From Leishmania donovani (lineage: Eukaryota > Euglenozoa > Kinetoplastea > Trypanosomatida > Trypanosomatidae), in contig NC_018262.1 of NCBI RefSeq assembly GCF_000227135.1, positions 1,436,223 through 1,500,222 on the forward strand: a stretch of 64,000 nt of DNA. The letters run 5' to 3'. This document shows, one piece after another, positions 41,174 through 52,223 of the stretch. Under the pieces are notes generated by a model. It made no database searches. It was given only the letters and a program-made list of their open reading frames with translations, and was not told where the DNA came from. Made by a program: the position numbers and the translations under genes. Position 1 is the first letter of the stretch, and each line of letters begins with the position of its first letter.

Positions 41174-41434
41174 CACCTCGTTGCTCGAAGCAGCGCTACA
41201 CACGCGCGTCACAGCAATGCGCCGACTCAGTCACATGAGCACGGCCGCGGCCTCGAACTCTGCCCACCACCCGCCTCGCAGGTCGCCCCGACGCCACGCC
41301 ACGTCGTGGGCGCTGGACCCTGTCGCCACCATCAGTGGCGCCGCGTTGGCAGGGATAGGGCAGTGGGGGTGGTTCGGCATCCATGCAGAGTGGGGGCGCT
41401 CGGACCCTGATCACACACGGGGAGGTATAGCCCG
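41174..41434. repeat. 293-bp dispersed repeat, copy C (truncated on the left)
   Basis: This starts at CACCTCGTTGCTCG, so it lacks the first ~32 bases of the full repeat, and ends GGTATAGCCCG like copy A. It carries the CCCTGATC variant. It lies in the spacer between ISCU and PPIL3, in the same orientation as all other copies. Confidence 0.9.
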
Positions 41435-43436
41435 TCAACAGGGCCCGAAAGATTGAGGACAGAGCCCGCGCGTTGCTTACATCGACGCACGAGGCACCAG
41501 CCCCGTGATCAAGCAATGCCCCCTGATGACCACCTGAAAAGAGAGCGTGAAACGCTGTCTTTCATGTGTAAAGTGTGCGCAGGGATATCATTGGGCGCAT
41601 CGCTTTGCGAACAGATTACAGCAAATACGACGAAAAAAAAAAGAACATCACACAGTCAGACGCAAGCACAACGGTGCGCGGCCATCTAACCGCTCACGCA
41701 AGCACTGGGACTCTGTCTCTCGTTGCCACGACGGGCTAGGGGGTTGTTCCGCATCTCGAGCTTCAACGCACGGCGTATTCCTCCGACCCTGTTATGTCCT
41801 TTATCTTTCGAGCTGCGGCGATTGTGCACGCACACAGGCAAAGAGGTGGACTATCATGCTTGCGCGCCGGCGAGCACGGGTGGTAACCAGAAAAGGCGGA
41901 ATATCAAGGAGAGAGTCACAGAAAAGAAGTCATCAGGACAGAACCATCACTGGGTTTACAAGGCGACGGAGCGCGAGAGAAGGCGATGACGCGAGTTTGA
42001 AAGCACGAGCAACACATGTAGAACAATGGAAAGAAGAGAGGGAGTACCTCCTACCGCAACTCGAGGCTCATTAAGCGATGAGCCGGTTGTGCAAACGAGA
42101 GCTCGTCCTCCAAGAGGAAGCAAAGACGCCACAAGACATGAGGAGGGGAAGAAGAGGGTGGGAAAAGTCCTCTCATTGACGAAACCGGCAAAGACACAGA
42201 CATACAAAAATCACCGAATTCAGCACCGCACCACGTCACAGAGCGCACAAGCTGTTTCTGCACGCGCTATAAGACACACACATACACAGCGGCGTCCTCT
42301 CCTATTCCCCCACACCCTAACACCGACAAGAACGTCTTTTCTGGAGAAGACGACTCACGTCAAGACAAAAGCCCAGTGAAGCTGGAAGGGGGGGCTTCAC
42401 ACACACAATCGCTCTCGCCCAGTGTTAGAAGCTGCAGAGCTTAAGAATGAGAGGTACAGCGGTGGAGCGTCACTACGCGGAAGTCTTTGTCCGTCAAGGG
42501 CGCGACGCTCTTCAGCGCGGCCGGCTGACCTCAGTGCATCCCTGTCCGTTGGGTCGGTCCCACTCTGCGCATCCGCAATGGAGAGCTTCCCAAGCATGTA
42601 ACACGGCGCGGGCCGCAGAGCGCGAAACCGTGCGCACAAAGAAAAACTCGATAGCAGCTATCACACATAACAAGGAAAGACAGGCAATCGAAGCCGCAGG
42701 AAGGAGGAGCGCACATAAAAACGGCTGCGCTGAAACCAAAACTCAAAAATAAAAAAGTGAGATCCACAGCGACAGAAGAGAGGGCCAACAAAGAGAGAGA
42801 AGCGCGCGGCAAAGGTGCCCAGAGCAGGAGGGGAGGAAGAGGGAGGGGCTCTCACGTCTGCCTACGGCAACCTTGCACCGTGCGTGTGCGTCTGTGTGTT
42901 TTTCAGTGCAGCAGTGCACAAGAGGATGATAAAGGGGAGACGGTGAACGCGCGCTTCGTTTGGCTTCCCGCGTCCACACGCGGTGGCACGGCACGCGCCG
43001 CACAGCCGAGAGGGGCAGCGCCTGGACAACCGCGTAAGGTGCAAGTGAGGAAGAGAGGGGAGGGACAAAAAAGTTGTGTGTGCGCGCGCGTGTGTGTGTG
43101 TGTGTGTCAGTGGCACTGGCCGTCCAGGGTGGGGCCCGCGGCTACCATACATAGGCACGCACGCCACAGCAGCAGCAGCAGAGAATTACACGAGGAGGGG
43201 GAAGGCGCAAGCAAGGGAGGGGCGGAGGGGAGAGGGAAGGAGTGCATGACAGGTACAGATGAAGCCCGCGCCACAAACACCCTTTGGCCACCATCTGCTC
43301 ACTAGCTCCATCTTATAAGGTGAGTTGGCGTTTGCACGCAAAGACACAAGCAACAGCAGCTGTTCTCGAAGCCGATGCGCAGTTAGCGTGCGAGCGCACG
43401 AACGCGGCAGTCTAAGCAGCACCCACGCAGTTTCGC
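41435..43436. other. Spacer downstream of ISCU
   Basis: This 2-kb spacer probably contains the ISCU 3' UTR. It is purine-rich in places, with a balanced-composition patch at about 42440-42620 where a 66-codon minus-strand ORF has only weak coding bias. No convincing gene. Confidence 0.55.
43090..43107. repeat. (TG)n microsatellite
   Basis: About nine TG dinucleotides following a short CG run. Confidence 0.9.
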
Positions 43437-43946
43437 TCACTCCTGTTTGACCTCCTCCTCCTTCCGCTTCGACACCTTGCTCTTCAGCGTCGGGTTCTTC
43501 GACAGGTAGTTCTCCACCGCAGCGTGGATCGTCTCCTCCGCCAACATGGAGCAGTGCAGCTTTACCGGCGGCAGAGACAGCTCATGCGCAATCTCCTTGT
43601 TCGTCAGCTTCAGCGCGTCCGCGACAGTCTTGCCGCGGATCGCCTGCGACGCGTACGACGACGCAGCTATTGCGCTCCCGCAGCCGAACGCCTTGAACTT
43701 GACGTCCTCGATCACAAGTGTATCCGGGTTTACCTTCACCTGCATTTGCGTCATGTCGCCACACTCCGGTGCGCCGCGCAGCCCGGTACCCACGTTAGGG
43801 TCGTTCTTGTCCAGCTTACCCACGTTGCGCGGGTTCTTGTAGTGGTCCTGCACCTTTTCACTGTACAACGTGCGCACAGCGGCCAGTTGCGCAGCGCACG
43901 CAAGCAACGGCATCGCAGCCATCCCGAAGCGAGAGAAGGCGCGCAT
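43437..43946 (-). CDS. ISCU-type Fe-S cluster assembly scaffold, mitochondrial
   Basis: This 169-residue protein is the scaffold on which the Nfs/Isd11 desulfurase builds [2Fe-2S] clusters. All three cluster cysteines are present: Cys62 (GAPECGD), Cys89 (FGCGSAIA) and Cys132 (KLHCSM). The Asp in ECGD and the chaperone-binding LPPVK (125-129) are also present. The first ~25 residues (MRAFSRFGMAAMPLLACAAQ) form a basic/hydrophobic presequence typical of mitochondrial import. The residue before Cys62 is Glu where most homologues have Ala. A Lys/Glu-rich tail of ~20 residues closes the protein. The start is ATG. Confidence 0.97.
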   Translation of the reverse strand: MRAFSRFGMAAMPLLACAAQLAAVRTLYSEKVQDHYKNPRNVGKLDKNDPNVGTGLRGAPECGDMTQMQVKVNPDTLVIEDVKFKAFGCGSAIAASSYASQAIRGKTVADALKLTNKEIAHELSLPPVKLHCSMLAEETIHAAVENYLSKNPTLKSKVSKRKEEEVKQE

Positions 43947-44618
43947 TGCGGGCTAGAGCAAGGGGAAGGGAGGGTGTGTCAGGAGGTGAAATGAAGAGTT
44001 GTGTGTATGCGTATGGGTGAGTGTGTGTTGGGGTGGGGTCAAAAAAAAAACAAAAGGAACAGTGCGGGCAGACGTCGGTGCGCACACGTGAAGCCAGGCG
44101 CGCGAAGATGTGTTTGTGTGTGAGAGAGCGAGGGAGTGGGTCGGTTCAGTCAACGGTTCTGCGGGAGTGGTGGTGGGAGGAGGGGGAGGGTGAAGGAAGA
44201 CGGGTGTTCGCGACGAGAGGAGTGCGAGGGGGGGGGGAGGATGAGATGGGGGGCGAACAAGGGGGTGCTGAAGGACGGTAGGCGTGTCAGAGGGGCGCAG
44301 TGACAACCGCACGCCGATCAAACACACACTCACACACCACAAGCTCAGCTTGTACGGTGACGAGACACGAGAAAGCGAGCACGAAACAGCGGAGATTTGG
44401 TGTCTTGCTGCTGTCACCGACCACACTTTCATGCGTATTCCTTGAGCATTCAGTACCGCAGAGACACAAAAAAAAAAACACAACAACAGAGAAGCACGCC
44501 CACACCACCGTCAACGGTGAAGGGAGGGGGGCGGGGCGGTGGCGCAGGAACGACGAAGCAGGGTATCACAAGAGTCGGCGCGCACAAACAAACGCCCCCG
44601 GCCGCCAGCTCGCCTCTC
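43947..44618. other. Spacer between MATE 2 and ISCU
   Basis: This 0.67-kb spacer is GT- and G-rich on the plus strand. The minus strand therefore has long C/CT-rich tracts (about 44160-44260) near the ISCU 5' end, suitable for trans-splicing. No gene seen. Confidence 0.55.
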
Positions 44619-46481
44619 TCACGACGGCATGCACGGGTGCCGGCTCTCCTGCTGAGACTTCTCAGCAATGGAAGCGGCAGTCGGGACCTGCACAATTGTG
44701 ATCGGCGTGGGGGAATTGACAAACCGCCGCACCGCTACAACCTGTGGGGATTCCACACTAGCGACTGCGTTATCCAGCGGTACCTCAGCAGGGTTGCTGA
44801 TGGCACGAGTACGAACGTCACCAGTTTTTGTCTCCCCCAGTTTCGCGGCGTTGTCAACGTGAGGCTTCAGGTTTTCCCACTTGATGTACCGTAGAAGGAT
44901 GTAGATGTACGCAGGCGTCCCCACCACGGCGACGCCAGTGAACGGCCCAATCCACAGCGCCCTAATGCCGATCTTAAAGTAGAAGAACAGAAGGAAGCTT
45001 AGCGGGACCCCCACCGCGCAGAACGCCACGGTGATGATAACCGCGCCGAGTTTTTGCAGCTCACACCCACGCAGAGCACCCATCACAGTGCTCTGGAAAA
45101 CGTCGACGAAGTGGTACGGCATCACCACATACATCAGCTCCCGGTAGATGGCTGCTACCGCGTCCACCTCCTCTGTCTGGACAAAAAATGATGGGATAAA
45201 GGGTTGCAGGAAAAGGCACAGCACGACATCAACAGTGGCAATGCCCAGCACAACAGCCAGTGCGATAAAAGCAATGCGCCGCGCAAGAAGCGGCTTGCCC
45301 TCGCCGATGGCGTTGCCCACGAACACAGAAGTCAATATCATCACACCGGAACCCATGGCCCACATAATACCGAAGACCTGCAGAGTGATCGTGTACGCAC
45401 CGAGCTCCGCAGCCGTTCCGTAGCCACCGGCAAGCGCATTCACTTCAAGGGCAACCCACTCGCTGAGCATCATGCCCATAGAAGGCAGGGCAATTTTGAC
45501 GAGGCTGTTAAGGTTCTGCGCGCAGCGGATGTCCCACCCACCCCATGTCAGCTTGTCACGACCGGTGTACCGTAGGTAGTAGACGAGTCCCGCAACAACG
45601 CCGGTCATCATTATCAGCCACGCAATCGGCGAGCCTGCAAAGCCGAAGAGCTTCACAAAGATGAACTGCAGAATGGGATTGGCAACGGCAGCGGAAAACA
45701 GCGCAACAGGCAACGGCTTCGTCAGGTGCTGGCACGAATAGTACCGCTGGATAAGCTGAAACGCCATGGCTGCAGGAATTCCAAATACTGCCCAGCGACA
45801 CCACCTGCCTGTGTAGTGCACTACGGCGGCGCTCTCGCCAGCAATAGTGAGCAGCGCATCAGCAAAGCACAGGACGAACCCTAGCGGCACGGAAGCCACC
45901 ATGAGAATAATGGACATGCGCTGAGCATAGATGCCGTACATGTGAAGTGTGCAAGACACCTGCGGCTCCACCGCGGTGCCCGTCCGCTCAGCCTCCGTCT
46001 TTGCCTGCGCCAGCCGCTTGTTCTCCTCCTGCTGGAAGTGTCCGAAGGTGTGCGACAGTACCGTCTCCAGTGCGCCGCACAGCCCAGCACCGAACGCGAA
46101 TCCAGTGGCGTTCACCAGCCCCAGAGCAAGGGACACGCCGCCCATGGCCTCGAGGCCTAGCAGCCGCCCAATCACCATGATAATGATGAGGTTCAGCGAG
46201 AATTGCGCCAGCGACGAAAGCGTCAGCGGGTAGCCCACAAAAAAGAACTTCTTCACAATATCCATGGTTGAGATGTCTTCGGTCATGCCAAGCCCCGCCT
46301 CCTCGCCATCATTAGTGGACGGCGCACCGTCTTCTGGGCGGCGACTCGTGCTCGCGATGGCCTGAGCGATAGACTCGACATCGGCCGGCGCACAACGGCC
46401 AGAGGTCGAGATGTGCGAGGCGAAGGACAGGTTGTCGATCACCACGTCATTCTCGGAGTCGGCGTACGATTGTGTAGACAT
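44619..46481 (-). CDS. MATE-family multidrug/toxin extrusion transporter 2
   Basis: This 620-residue protein has about twelve hydrophobic segments. The MATE block GAGLCGALETVLSHTFGHF lies near residues 130-148. A charged insert (about 150-175) separates it from YGIYAQRMSIILMV, and the second half begins near LVKIALPSMGMMLSEW. The cytosolic N-terminal ~70 residues are acidic and Ser-rich. The predicted role is cation-coupled export. It is paralogous to the MATE gene at 30.8-32.9 kb but lacks that protein's long C-terminal tail. The start MSTQSYADSE is the best ATG; the open frame upstream (about 236 codons) reads as Ser/Phe/Leu-rich UTR translation. Confidence 0.92.
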   Translation of the reverse strand: MSTQSYADSENDVVIDNLSFASHISTSGRCAPADVESIAQAIASTSRRPEDGAPSTNDGEEAGLGMTEDISTMDIVKKFFFVGYPLTLSSLAQFSLNLIIIMVIGRLLGLEAMGGVSLALGLVNATGFAFGAGLCGALETVLSHTFGHFQQEENKRLAQAKTEAERTGTAVEPQVSCTLHMYGIYAQRMSIILMVASVPLGFVLCFADALLTIAGESAAVVHYTGRWCRWAVFGIPAAMAFQLIQRYYSCQHLTKPLPVALFSAAVANPILQFIFVKLFGFAGSPIAWLIMMTGVVAGLVYYLRYTGRDKLTWGGWDIRCAQNLNSLVKIALPSMGMMLSEWVALEVNALAGGYGTAAELGAYTITLQVFGIMWAMGSGVMILTSVFVGNAIGEGKPLLARRIAFIALAVVLGIATVDVVLCLFLQPFIPSFFVQTEEVDAVAAIYRELMYVVMPYHFVDVFQSTVMGALRGCELQKLGAVIITVAFCAVGVPLSFLLFFYFKIGIRALWIGPFTGVAVVGTPAYIYILLRYIKWENLKPHVDNAAKLGETKTGDVRTRAISNPAEVPLDNAVASVESPQVVAVRRFVNSPTPITIVQVPTAASIAEKSQQESRHPCMPS

Positions 46482-48077
46482 AATTGAGTCTGTGTATGTA
46501 TGTGTGTGCGTTACGCTACCTGAATCACAAAAAAAAAGGAGCCAGAAGAAGGAGAAAGACGGGGTGGAGAATAAAGAGCGCGGCAGGAAGAATCTAAAGG
46601 AGCGCCACTTTCCAACAACGATTTTCTCCCGCTTGGTCCGGCGAGACCTCCAAACAACAACAGCAAATAAAAAAAGCGAAGCCCCCAGTGAACGGGCACA
46701 CACACACAAAAAAAAAGATGGCAGAAATGTTGGCGGAGACGGAGGAAGGCAAAACATAGAGAGAGAGAGCGAATCAAGAAGGAAACCAAGGCAGCAACGG
46801 CAGAGGCGGCTTTGTGGAGATAAAATACACCGGGCAATAGAGATGCAGGGAAGCTGTAGGACACGCACACACAGACAATATGGTGAGAGAGCTCGATAGG
46901 CAGCCCTTGAAAAACGAAACAAGATAGTAAAATAGAATGTAAAAAAAAAACTGTGCCGGGTACACACACACAGACTGACAGACACGAACACTACGACAGT
47001 TGATGGCACAGAGCTGAGGATGCAAACAAGTCGCCCGGGGGAAAGGAGAAAGGAAAAAATGGCAAGAACGAAAGGGTAGACGGTGCTCCAGTCAAGCGCG
47101 TCCACGAGATGGAACTCGGCTACGAGCGGCAAAGGGAGACTCACGCTACCCAACGGAGAACCGCGAAAGAAAGCACACAACACGCACACGCCGTTTCCAC
47201 AACACGTTGCTCGCTGCGATCGATAAGCTTCGACGCTTCAGAAAAAAAAAAACAACAAAAGGAGAGAGAGACTCGCTCAGCACTACCAAATAAAAAAACG
47301 CGCCGGACTTTGCGCTTGCCAGAGCGTACAGGAACGAGGAAGGATTGGGATTACACGGGAGAGGAGGAAGGGAAGATGAGAGGTGTACGAAGTGCAAAGA
47401 GTTAAAGACACATGACAGACACTCGAGATGATTTGCTGTCTTGAAACGAAAATCTGCTCGGCAACTTCTGTGCTTTCTGAAATGGTGGTAGGCGTTAGAA
47501 AATCACCTCGAACGCCCTCTTCATTGCGTGTTCTCTGCGTGTGCGTGTGTATGTACGTGTGATTGAGTTTGCGCGTCCACTAAGACCATAAGAGAAATAC
47601 ACATGAGGCGGTGGAAGTAATGAAAGGTATCGAAGTGAGGAGCAGCAGCAGCAGCGGCACGGCACCGTGAACAAAACGAGAACGTGCGCGACCAGTTGCA
47701 TGAGGACGCTCGAATCCCACACCATCACAGATGCCAGTCGTTGGGGCCAGAGGCGGTCGCAGATGCATTCAGTGCGCCATGCCCCAGCACAGCCAGCATC
47801 ATCTGCCGTGCGCGCACTCTACGACACACACGCAGAGAGACGACAGCGTGCCCTGCGTCCCTTATCGATTGCACGTGCCTTCTTTGATCGATTGTGCATT
47901 ACCGGGCGGGTATCCGTCCGTTACTCGCTGTTAGGAAGCACGCTTTCCCGGGTGCAATAGGCAAGGTGAGGAAGGACAGCTCACGACTCTCTGCCCCTCA
48001 CCAACGCGGCAGCAGCAGCATGCACACACGCTCCATACCCTGCGACAAATTTCCCCCTCACCACAACAACCCATCAG
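46482..48077. other. Spacer between the 204-aa gene and MATE 2
   Basis: This 1.6-kb spacer is purine-rich on the plus strand up to about 47400, giving pyrimidine tracts upstream of MATE 2. It has balanced composition beyond that, in the probable 3' UTR of the 204-residue gene. No gene seen. Confidence 0.6.
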
Positions 48078-48692
48078 TCAGTCCATCTCCACGATGCGCC
48101 GTCGACGCGCCGGCGCATCGTCCTCGCTCGAGTCCTCCCCTATCAAGTCGTCCGCGTCCATCACGACCACGCCGTCGTCGCTGTCGTCGCCGTCGCCGCT
48201 GCTCGGCACGTGCGCCGCCGCGTGCGACGCGCCGCGGCACCCGCCCGGCGCCGGCGCGGACGGCGAAAGCGCACTCAACAGGTCCAGCATCGCCTGCGCT
48301 TGCTCTGCCTTACGTCGCTGGAGCTCCTCTTGGTTTGCCGCAGTCGGCAGCACAAGCCCGTCGAGGGATAATATTCCGCTCCGCTCCGCGGCCACGTCCA
48401 CCTCCTCCAGCACGCCCGCGACAACGCTGAGCTGCAGGGTAGGCCCCTCGTCCACCAGCGATAGCTCCTCCGCGCCGCTGCTATCGCCACTGCCCGTCTG
48501 CATACACTCTGGCTCCATCCGCACTGCGGGCTCCCGTGACGCCATGGCGAGAAACTGCTCGATCTGCGCTGTCGTCCCGCGCAGCGACCCCACGTCGGCG
48601 CCCTCGACCGTGCGCGGTCGCTGCAGCAGGCTTGCCACTCGGTACGCTGCCGCGCCCTCGCACGCGTCCCGCCGCTCAGTAGCGCGGCTCAT
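48078..48692 (-). CDS. Small acidic hypothetical protein, 204 aa
   Basis: I do not recognise this protein. It begins at an ATG (MSRATERRDACEG). Residues ~85-145 contain a conserved-looking hydrophobic/helical stretch (GILSLDGLVLPTAANQEELQ, then KAEQAQAMLDLLSAL). The last ~45 residues are strongly acidic (DDSDDG, GEDSSEDD) and end in a basic RRRRIVEMD. Codon use is GC-rich like the neighbours. There is no membrane segment. An acidic tail and a basic patch suit a nuclear or nucleic-acid-associated protein, which is inference only. Confidence 0.75.
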   Translation of the reverse strand: MSRATERRDACEGAAAYRVASLLQRPRTVEGADVGSLRGTTAQIEQFLAMASREPAVRMEPECMQTGSGDSSGAEELSLVDEGPTLQLSVVAGVLEEVDVAAERSGILSLDGLVLPTAANQEELQRRKAEQAQAMLDLLSALSPSAPAPGGCRGASHAAAHVPSSGDGDDSDDGVVVMDADDLIGEDSSEDDAPARRRRIVEMD

Positions 48693-49640
48693 GTTTATTG
48701 GTTCCCCAGACGGATAACAACACGCTGCTGCAGCGCGACCCCGCGCGGGAGCAACAAAGAATACCCAGGATCACTGGCGCTGACCGCCTGTGCGGGAAGA
48801 AGGCGGTGGACGGAAAGGGAGAGGAGGATGGTGACGTGAGGCAGCAGACAGCCTGAAAGAGTCAGGGGCATCGCATTGGTAGCGCCATAGTGCGAGGTGC
48901 CCCCTCAGGCGGGTGGTGGCGCACCCCTCACACGGCTGTGTGCAGCACACACGACATGGGTGCAAAGTCCTCACCGTTATTTTGAGCGGTCCTTCGCCAT
49001 CTTCTGTTTTTTTTTTTTCGCTGCTTGTGAATCAAAATGTTTACGGGTCTTCGGGAGGGGGGGGGAAGAAGGGCGCTGTGTACAATGAAAGGCACCCGCA
49101 CGCACGCAGAAGGAGTGGAAAGCTGGAAAGGGCGTCGTTGTTTGGGAGGGGGAGGGATGGGTGACGTGGTGCATGGCAGCCGGGGACCGCAAGATGGAGG
49201 CACAGAAGGGCGAGCGCGACAAGAGGAACAGAGGCAGCCAAAGTCGATGCACGGCACCGCCATCCTCGCACAGCCCTCCCCTCCTCCCAACGCGCACGCA
49301 CACACACACACAAACACGCGCGCACACCTCGCTGGGGCGGCACTTGAGCGAGTGAGCCGACTCGCATGGAAGACGCAAACAAAGTACAGCCCACAGAAGA
49401 GCGCTGCGGGAGGACAAGACACACGATAAAGAGAGCCGCGGGCACATTGGGAGCGTCATCGCTTTGTGAAGCGTCAAAGTGACGAGCGCGAGAGAAACGC
49501 CACGAGCGGCACGGATAGCGGCGGCCACAACAGGTCCACCCAAACGCACTACGAGAACGGTGGCAGACGCGGCACCGAAAGACGAGAAGATGCGAACAAA
49601 GTCACACACTCGCTATCTACTGCCGTTCATGTGGGGCCTT
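48693..49640. other. Spacer between the 860-aa and 204-aa genes
   Basis: This 0.95-kb spacer is G/A-rich on the plus strand at 49050-49170, with CA runs near 49297-49325. No gene seen. Confidence 0.55.
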
Positions 49641-52223
49641 TCAATGTGCTATTCGCAGGCTACGCAAGTACCTCTTCCACTTGCCCACGTACCTCTCCGC
49701 ATCTGTCGAGTTGGCCGCCTCCAGTATGAAAGCGTGCGTCCGCGCCGCAATACAGATCATCTTGGAAAGATCGCGAAACCGCTCCCGCTGCGCAGCGTTG
49801 AGGAGCAGCAGGGGCTCTTCGTTGCCTCTTGATACCCGCTCTACCTCAGCTACTGGCATTGCTCTGCAGTAATCCGCGCCGAAGAAGTGCTGGGCCCGCT
49901 CGAAGCTGCGCACCCCGACCGACACGGAGTTGGTACCAGAGCGGCAGCGCTCCGCTCTAGCGCTGTCACCAGGGGCTTTGTGCTGCTGCAGGAGGTTCGC
50001 TTCCTCCATGCAGTGGTTGAAGCGCGCAGCTGGTACCGCAACGACGCATTCCTCATCAAGGGTAAGGAAAACGTACGTCGCGTTTCCGTTCCCGTCAGCA
50101 CCGTCTTTGCCGCTGCGACGAGGTGACGACACCCGCACCGGATACTTGAGAAACATGTGTGGCTGTGCAATCACTGACAAGAGCGGGGAAATCGCAGGCG
50201 CATCGGCGGCACTGACGTAACGGCAGCGGTGAGCCAGCGAGGACGAGGAATATCGGCGACGACCGACAGATCGGGTCCGGCGGCAATGGCGATTGCCGCA
50301 TGGTTGCCCGGACATGGGCGTGGCAGCCGAGTCGCAACGCTCTCGAGAGCGGGAGCGACTGCCCTTTGTGTCCATGTTCCGCCTCCACAGGGGCGACACG
50401 CTGCGGTACATAATGCGCGGTGTCAGCGATGAAGTGCAACACTCGTACCAGTGCAGCAGGTAGATGTCCAGGGCAGAGGATGGATATTTTAGTCGATGGT
50501 ACGGTGAGGAGCAGCCGCTGCCGTGCGCACGAGACACCGTGGTGCTGTCCACGTGAATTGGCTCGTAGGCGGAAGAGACGCGCGAGAGAATACAACCCGC
50601 TGTCGTGGTCTGTGCAAGAGCTGCTGCTTCTGATGACGGCAGTGCCGCAGGAGCTGTGGCACCTCTACGTGTAAGCGGCGGAGATCGATCTCGTGGAGGG
50701 TCTTGAAGGGGTGCTTGTCGCAGGCACAAGCGCGGCAACACCGGGCGCTGCCACAGCGGCGGCGTTGAAGAGGTACGAGCCGCCGCAGCGGGCACCACCG
50801 CGGCGGTGTCAGGGGCTAAGAGAGCGGGATGCCAGGCGACGCCAGCGGCCCTGTTGGACTCGACTCGCTCTCGTGGCAACGCGCTCGACGGCAGCGGGGC
50901 GACTGTTTCAGCTGCTGGTGCCTCCTCCTCCTTCGGCGATGCAGCAGAGGCGGCCACAAGCGTCTGAGGAGAAACGCCCGCCTCCCTCTCCGCCGCATCC
51001 CCGCTGATAGAAGCCGTGGAAGCGTGTGACGCAGTGGAGACAGACGCGGTCCCGGAACACAGATCAGTGTCGCTTCCGAGAAGCGCGCACAAAGACGGAG
51101 GAGCCACGATCCGCCTCGATGCAGCTGCAGGTGTGCCAAGCAGGTTTGCACTTTCATTCGCAGCAGCCGCAGATGGCACAAGACTTTTGATTGGCAAAGA
51201 CACATCCAGCACCGAAGTGCAAGTCGACCTCTGCGCTTGCGCAAGATGCTTACGACCACTGTCCTTGACCAGTGCACTTGGTCGCGGCGGGGAAGCTGTC
51301 GACACACCCGAAGGCATCGGCTTTTCCACGGAGGGGATAATGTCGATGCGCGCAGGAGCCGAGTTGCATTGAAACGGTGGCGAGGATGTCCCCGTGACCG
51401 CGGCAGCCGCAGCGCTAGCGGCATCACAAGCGAGCATGCGGTCGGATGGCGGAAGTGCCGTCACTGGCTGCCTTGTGCCGCCAGCCCCTGATGTCCCATG
51501 CGTCAGTGGCTTCGAATACAGAAGCAGCCGAGAGGCTCTCAAGTCATTCACGGGTAGCTCGATGGCAGACGGCGATGACTGGGACATGCCGCCTCGCAGA
51601 CGATACGATGGTCGCCCGGCTGTGACAGAACACGGCGAAGAGGGGGTGAAGAGCAGCATTCGTCGCAGCTCTGCCACATCACTTACTTCCTGTGAGCCCT
51701 CCGGGGCCGGTCCGACCAGGGAGTCGGTCAGGCATGCCGCCGCATCAAAACACGGATGTGCGCTCTCCGGATCAGGGTGAAAGCTCGGTGCCGCTGCCAC
51801 CGGAACGTTGGTTGATCGGGTGTGGAGTCGCTGATCGTCGGTAAGGCGGTAAAGGGCACGCCACCACTCATCGCAAGCCACAGCGCTTGGCGCGGTCAAG
51901 TACAGCAGACGGTACGTCCCCGGAACACCAAACGGCTCCTGTCGCAGTCGGAGCTGGCGCGGTCCGATCTTTTCTATTTCGACGAGGGAGGACACGGTAG
52001 CGTACACCAGCGGGGCAGCGCTGACAGAGGCGGAGCTGCGCCCGGTCAAGACTGTGGGCGTGAGTTCGGTGAGGAGGGCCGGGTAGGTTCGAGCCTGCTG
52101 CAATGCGTCGGTAGAAGAAGTGTACGAGGTGTCCAGTTGGGGGGCGGTGGATGGCTGCACCACAGTCCACTCCACCAAACCCGTGAGCCCCACTAGCGTC
52201 CACCCATCAAAGCGTACCACCAT
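49641..52223 (-). CDS. Hypothetical protein with PH-like ends, 860 aa
   Basis: The start is the first ATG (MVVRFDGWTLVGLTGLVEW); the frame opens seven codons earlier only at GTG. The N-terminal ~130 residues resemble a pleckstrin-homology fold in pattern: a beta-rich stretch closing with a helix containing VACDEWWRALYRL. The last ~70 residues again pair a beta-rich stretch with a helix, SKMICIAARTHAFILEAANS then DAERYVGKWKRYLRSL, a PH-type ending. The middle ~550 residues are Ser/Ala/Pro-rich and probably disordered. It could bind phosphoinositides or act as a scaffold. The PH assignment is from pattern only. Confidence 0.72.
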   Translation of the reverse strand: MVVRFDGWTLVGLTGLVEWTVVQPSTAPQLDTSYTSSTDALQQARTYPALLTELTPTVLTGRSSASVSAAPLVYATVSSLVEIEKIGPRQLRLRQEPFGVPGTYRLLYLTAPSAVACDEWWRALYRLTDDQRLHTRSTNVPVAAAPSFHPDPESAHPCFDAAACLTDSLVGPAPEGSQEVSDVAELRRMLLFTPSSPCSVTAGRPSYRLRGGMSQSSPSAIELPVNDLRASRLLLYSKPLTHGTSGAGGTRQPVTALPPSDRMLACDAASAAAAAVTGTSSPPFQCNSAPARIDIIPSVEKPMPSGVSTASPPRPSALVKDSGRKHLAQAQRSTCTSVLDVSLPIKSLVPSAAAANESANLLGTPAAASRRIVAPPSLCALLGSDTDLCSGTASVSTASHASTASISGDAAEREAGVSPQTLVAASAASPKEEEAPAAETVAPLPSSALPRERVESNRAAGVAWHPALLAPDTAAVVPAAAARTSSTPPLWQRPVLPRLCLRQAPLQDPPRDRSPPLTRRGATAPAALPSSEAAALAQTTTAGCILSRVSSAYEPIHVDSTTVSRAHGSGCSSPYHRLKYPSSALDIYLLHWYECCTSSLTPRIMYRSVSPLWRRNMDTKGSRSRSRERCDSAATPMSGQPCGNRHCRRTRSVGRRRYSSSSLAHRCRYVSAADAPAISPLLSVIAQPHMFLKYPVRVSSPRRSGKDGADGNGNATYVFLTLDEECVVAVPAARFNHCMEEANLLQQHKAPGDSARAERCRSGTNSVSVGVRSFERAQHFFGADYCRAMPVAEVERVSRGNEEPLLLLNAAQRERFRDLSKMICIAARTHAFILEAANSTDAERYVGKWKRYLRSLRIAH

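Noticed and set aside
42397..42596. 66-codon minus-strand ORF between ISCU and PPIL3 as a small gene
   Set aside because: Weak third-position bias (~56% GC) and no recognisable motif.
46482..47189. 236-codon extension of MATE 2
   Set aside because: Ser/Phe/Leu/Val-rich translation of pyrimidine tracts; MSTQSYADSE is a better start with coding-type codon use downstream.
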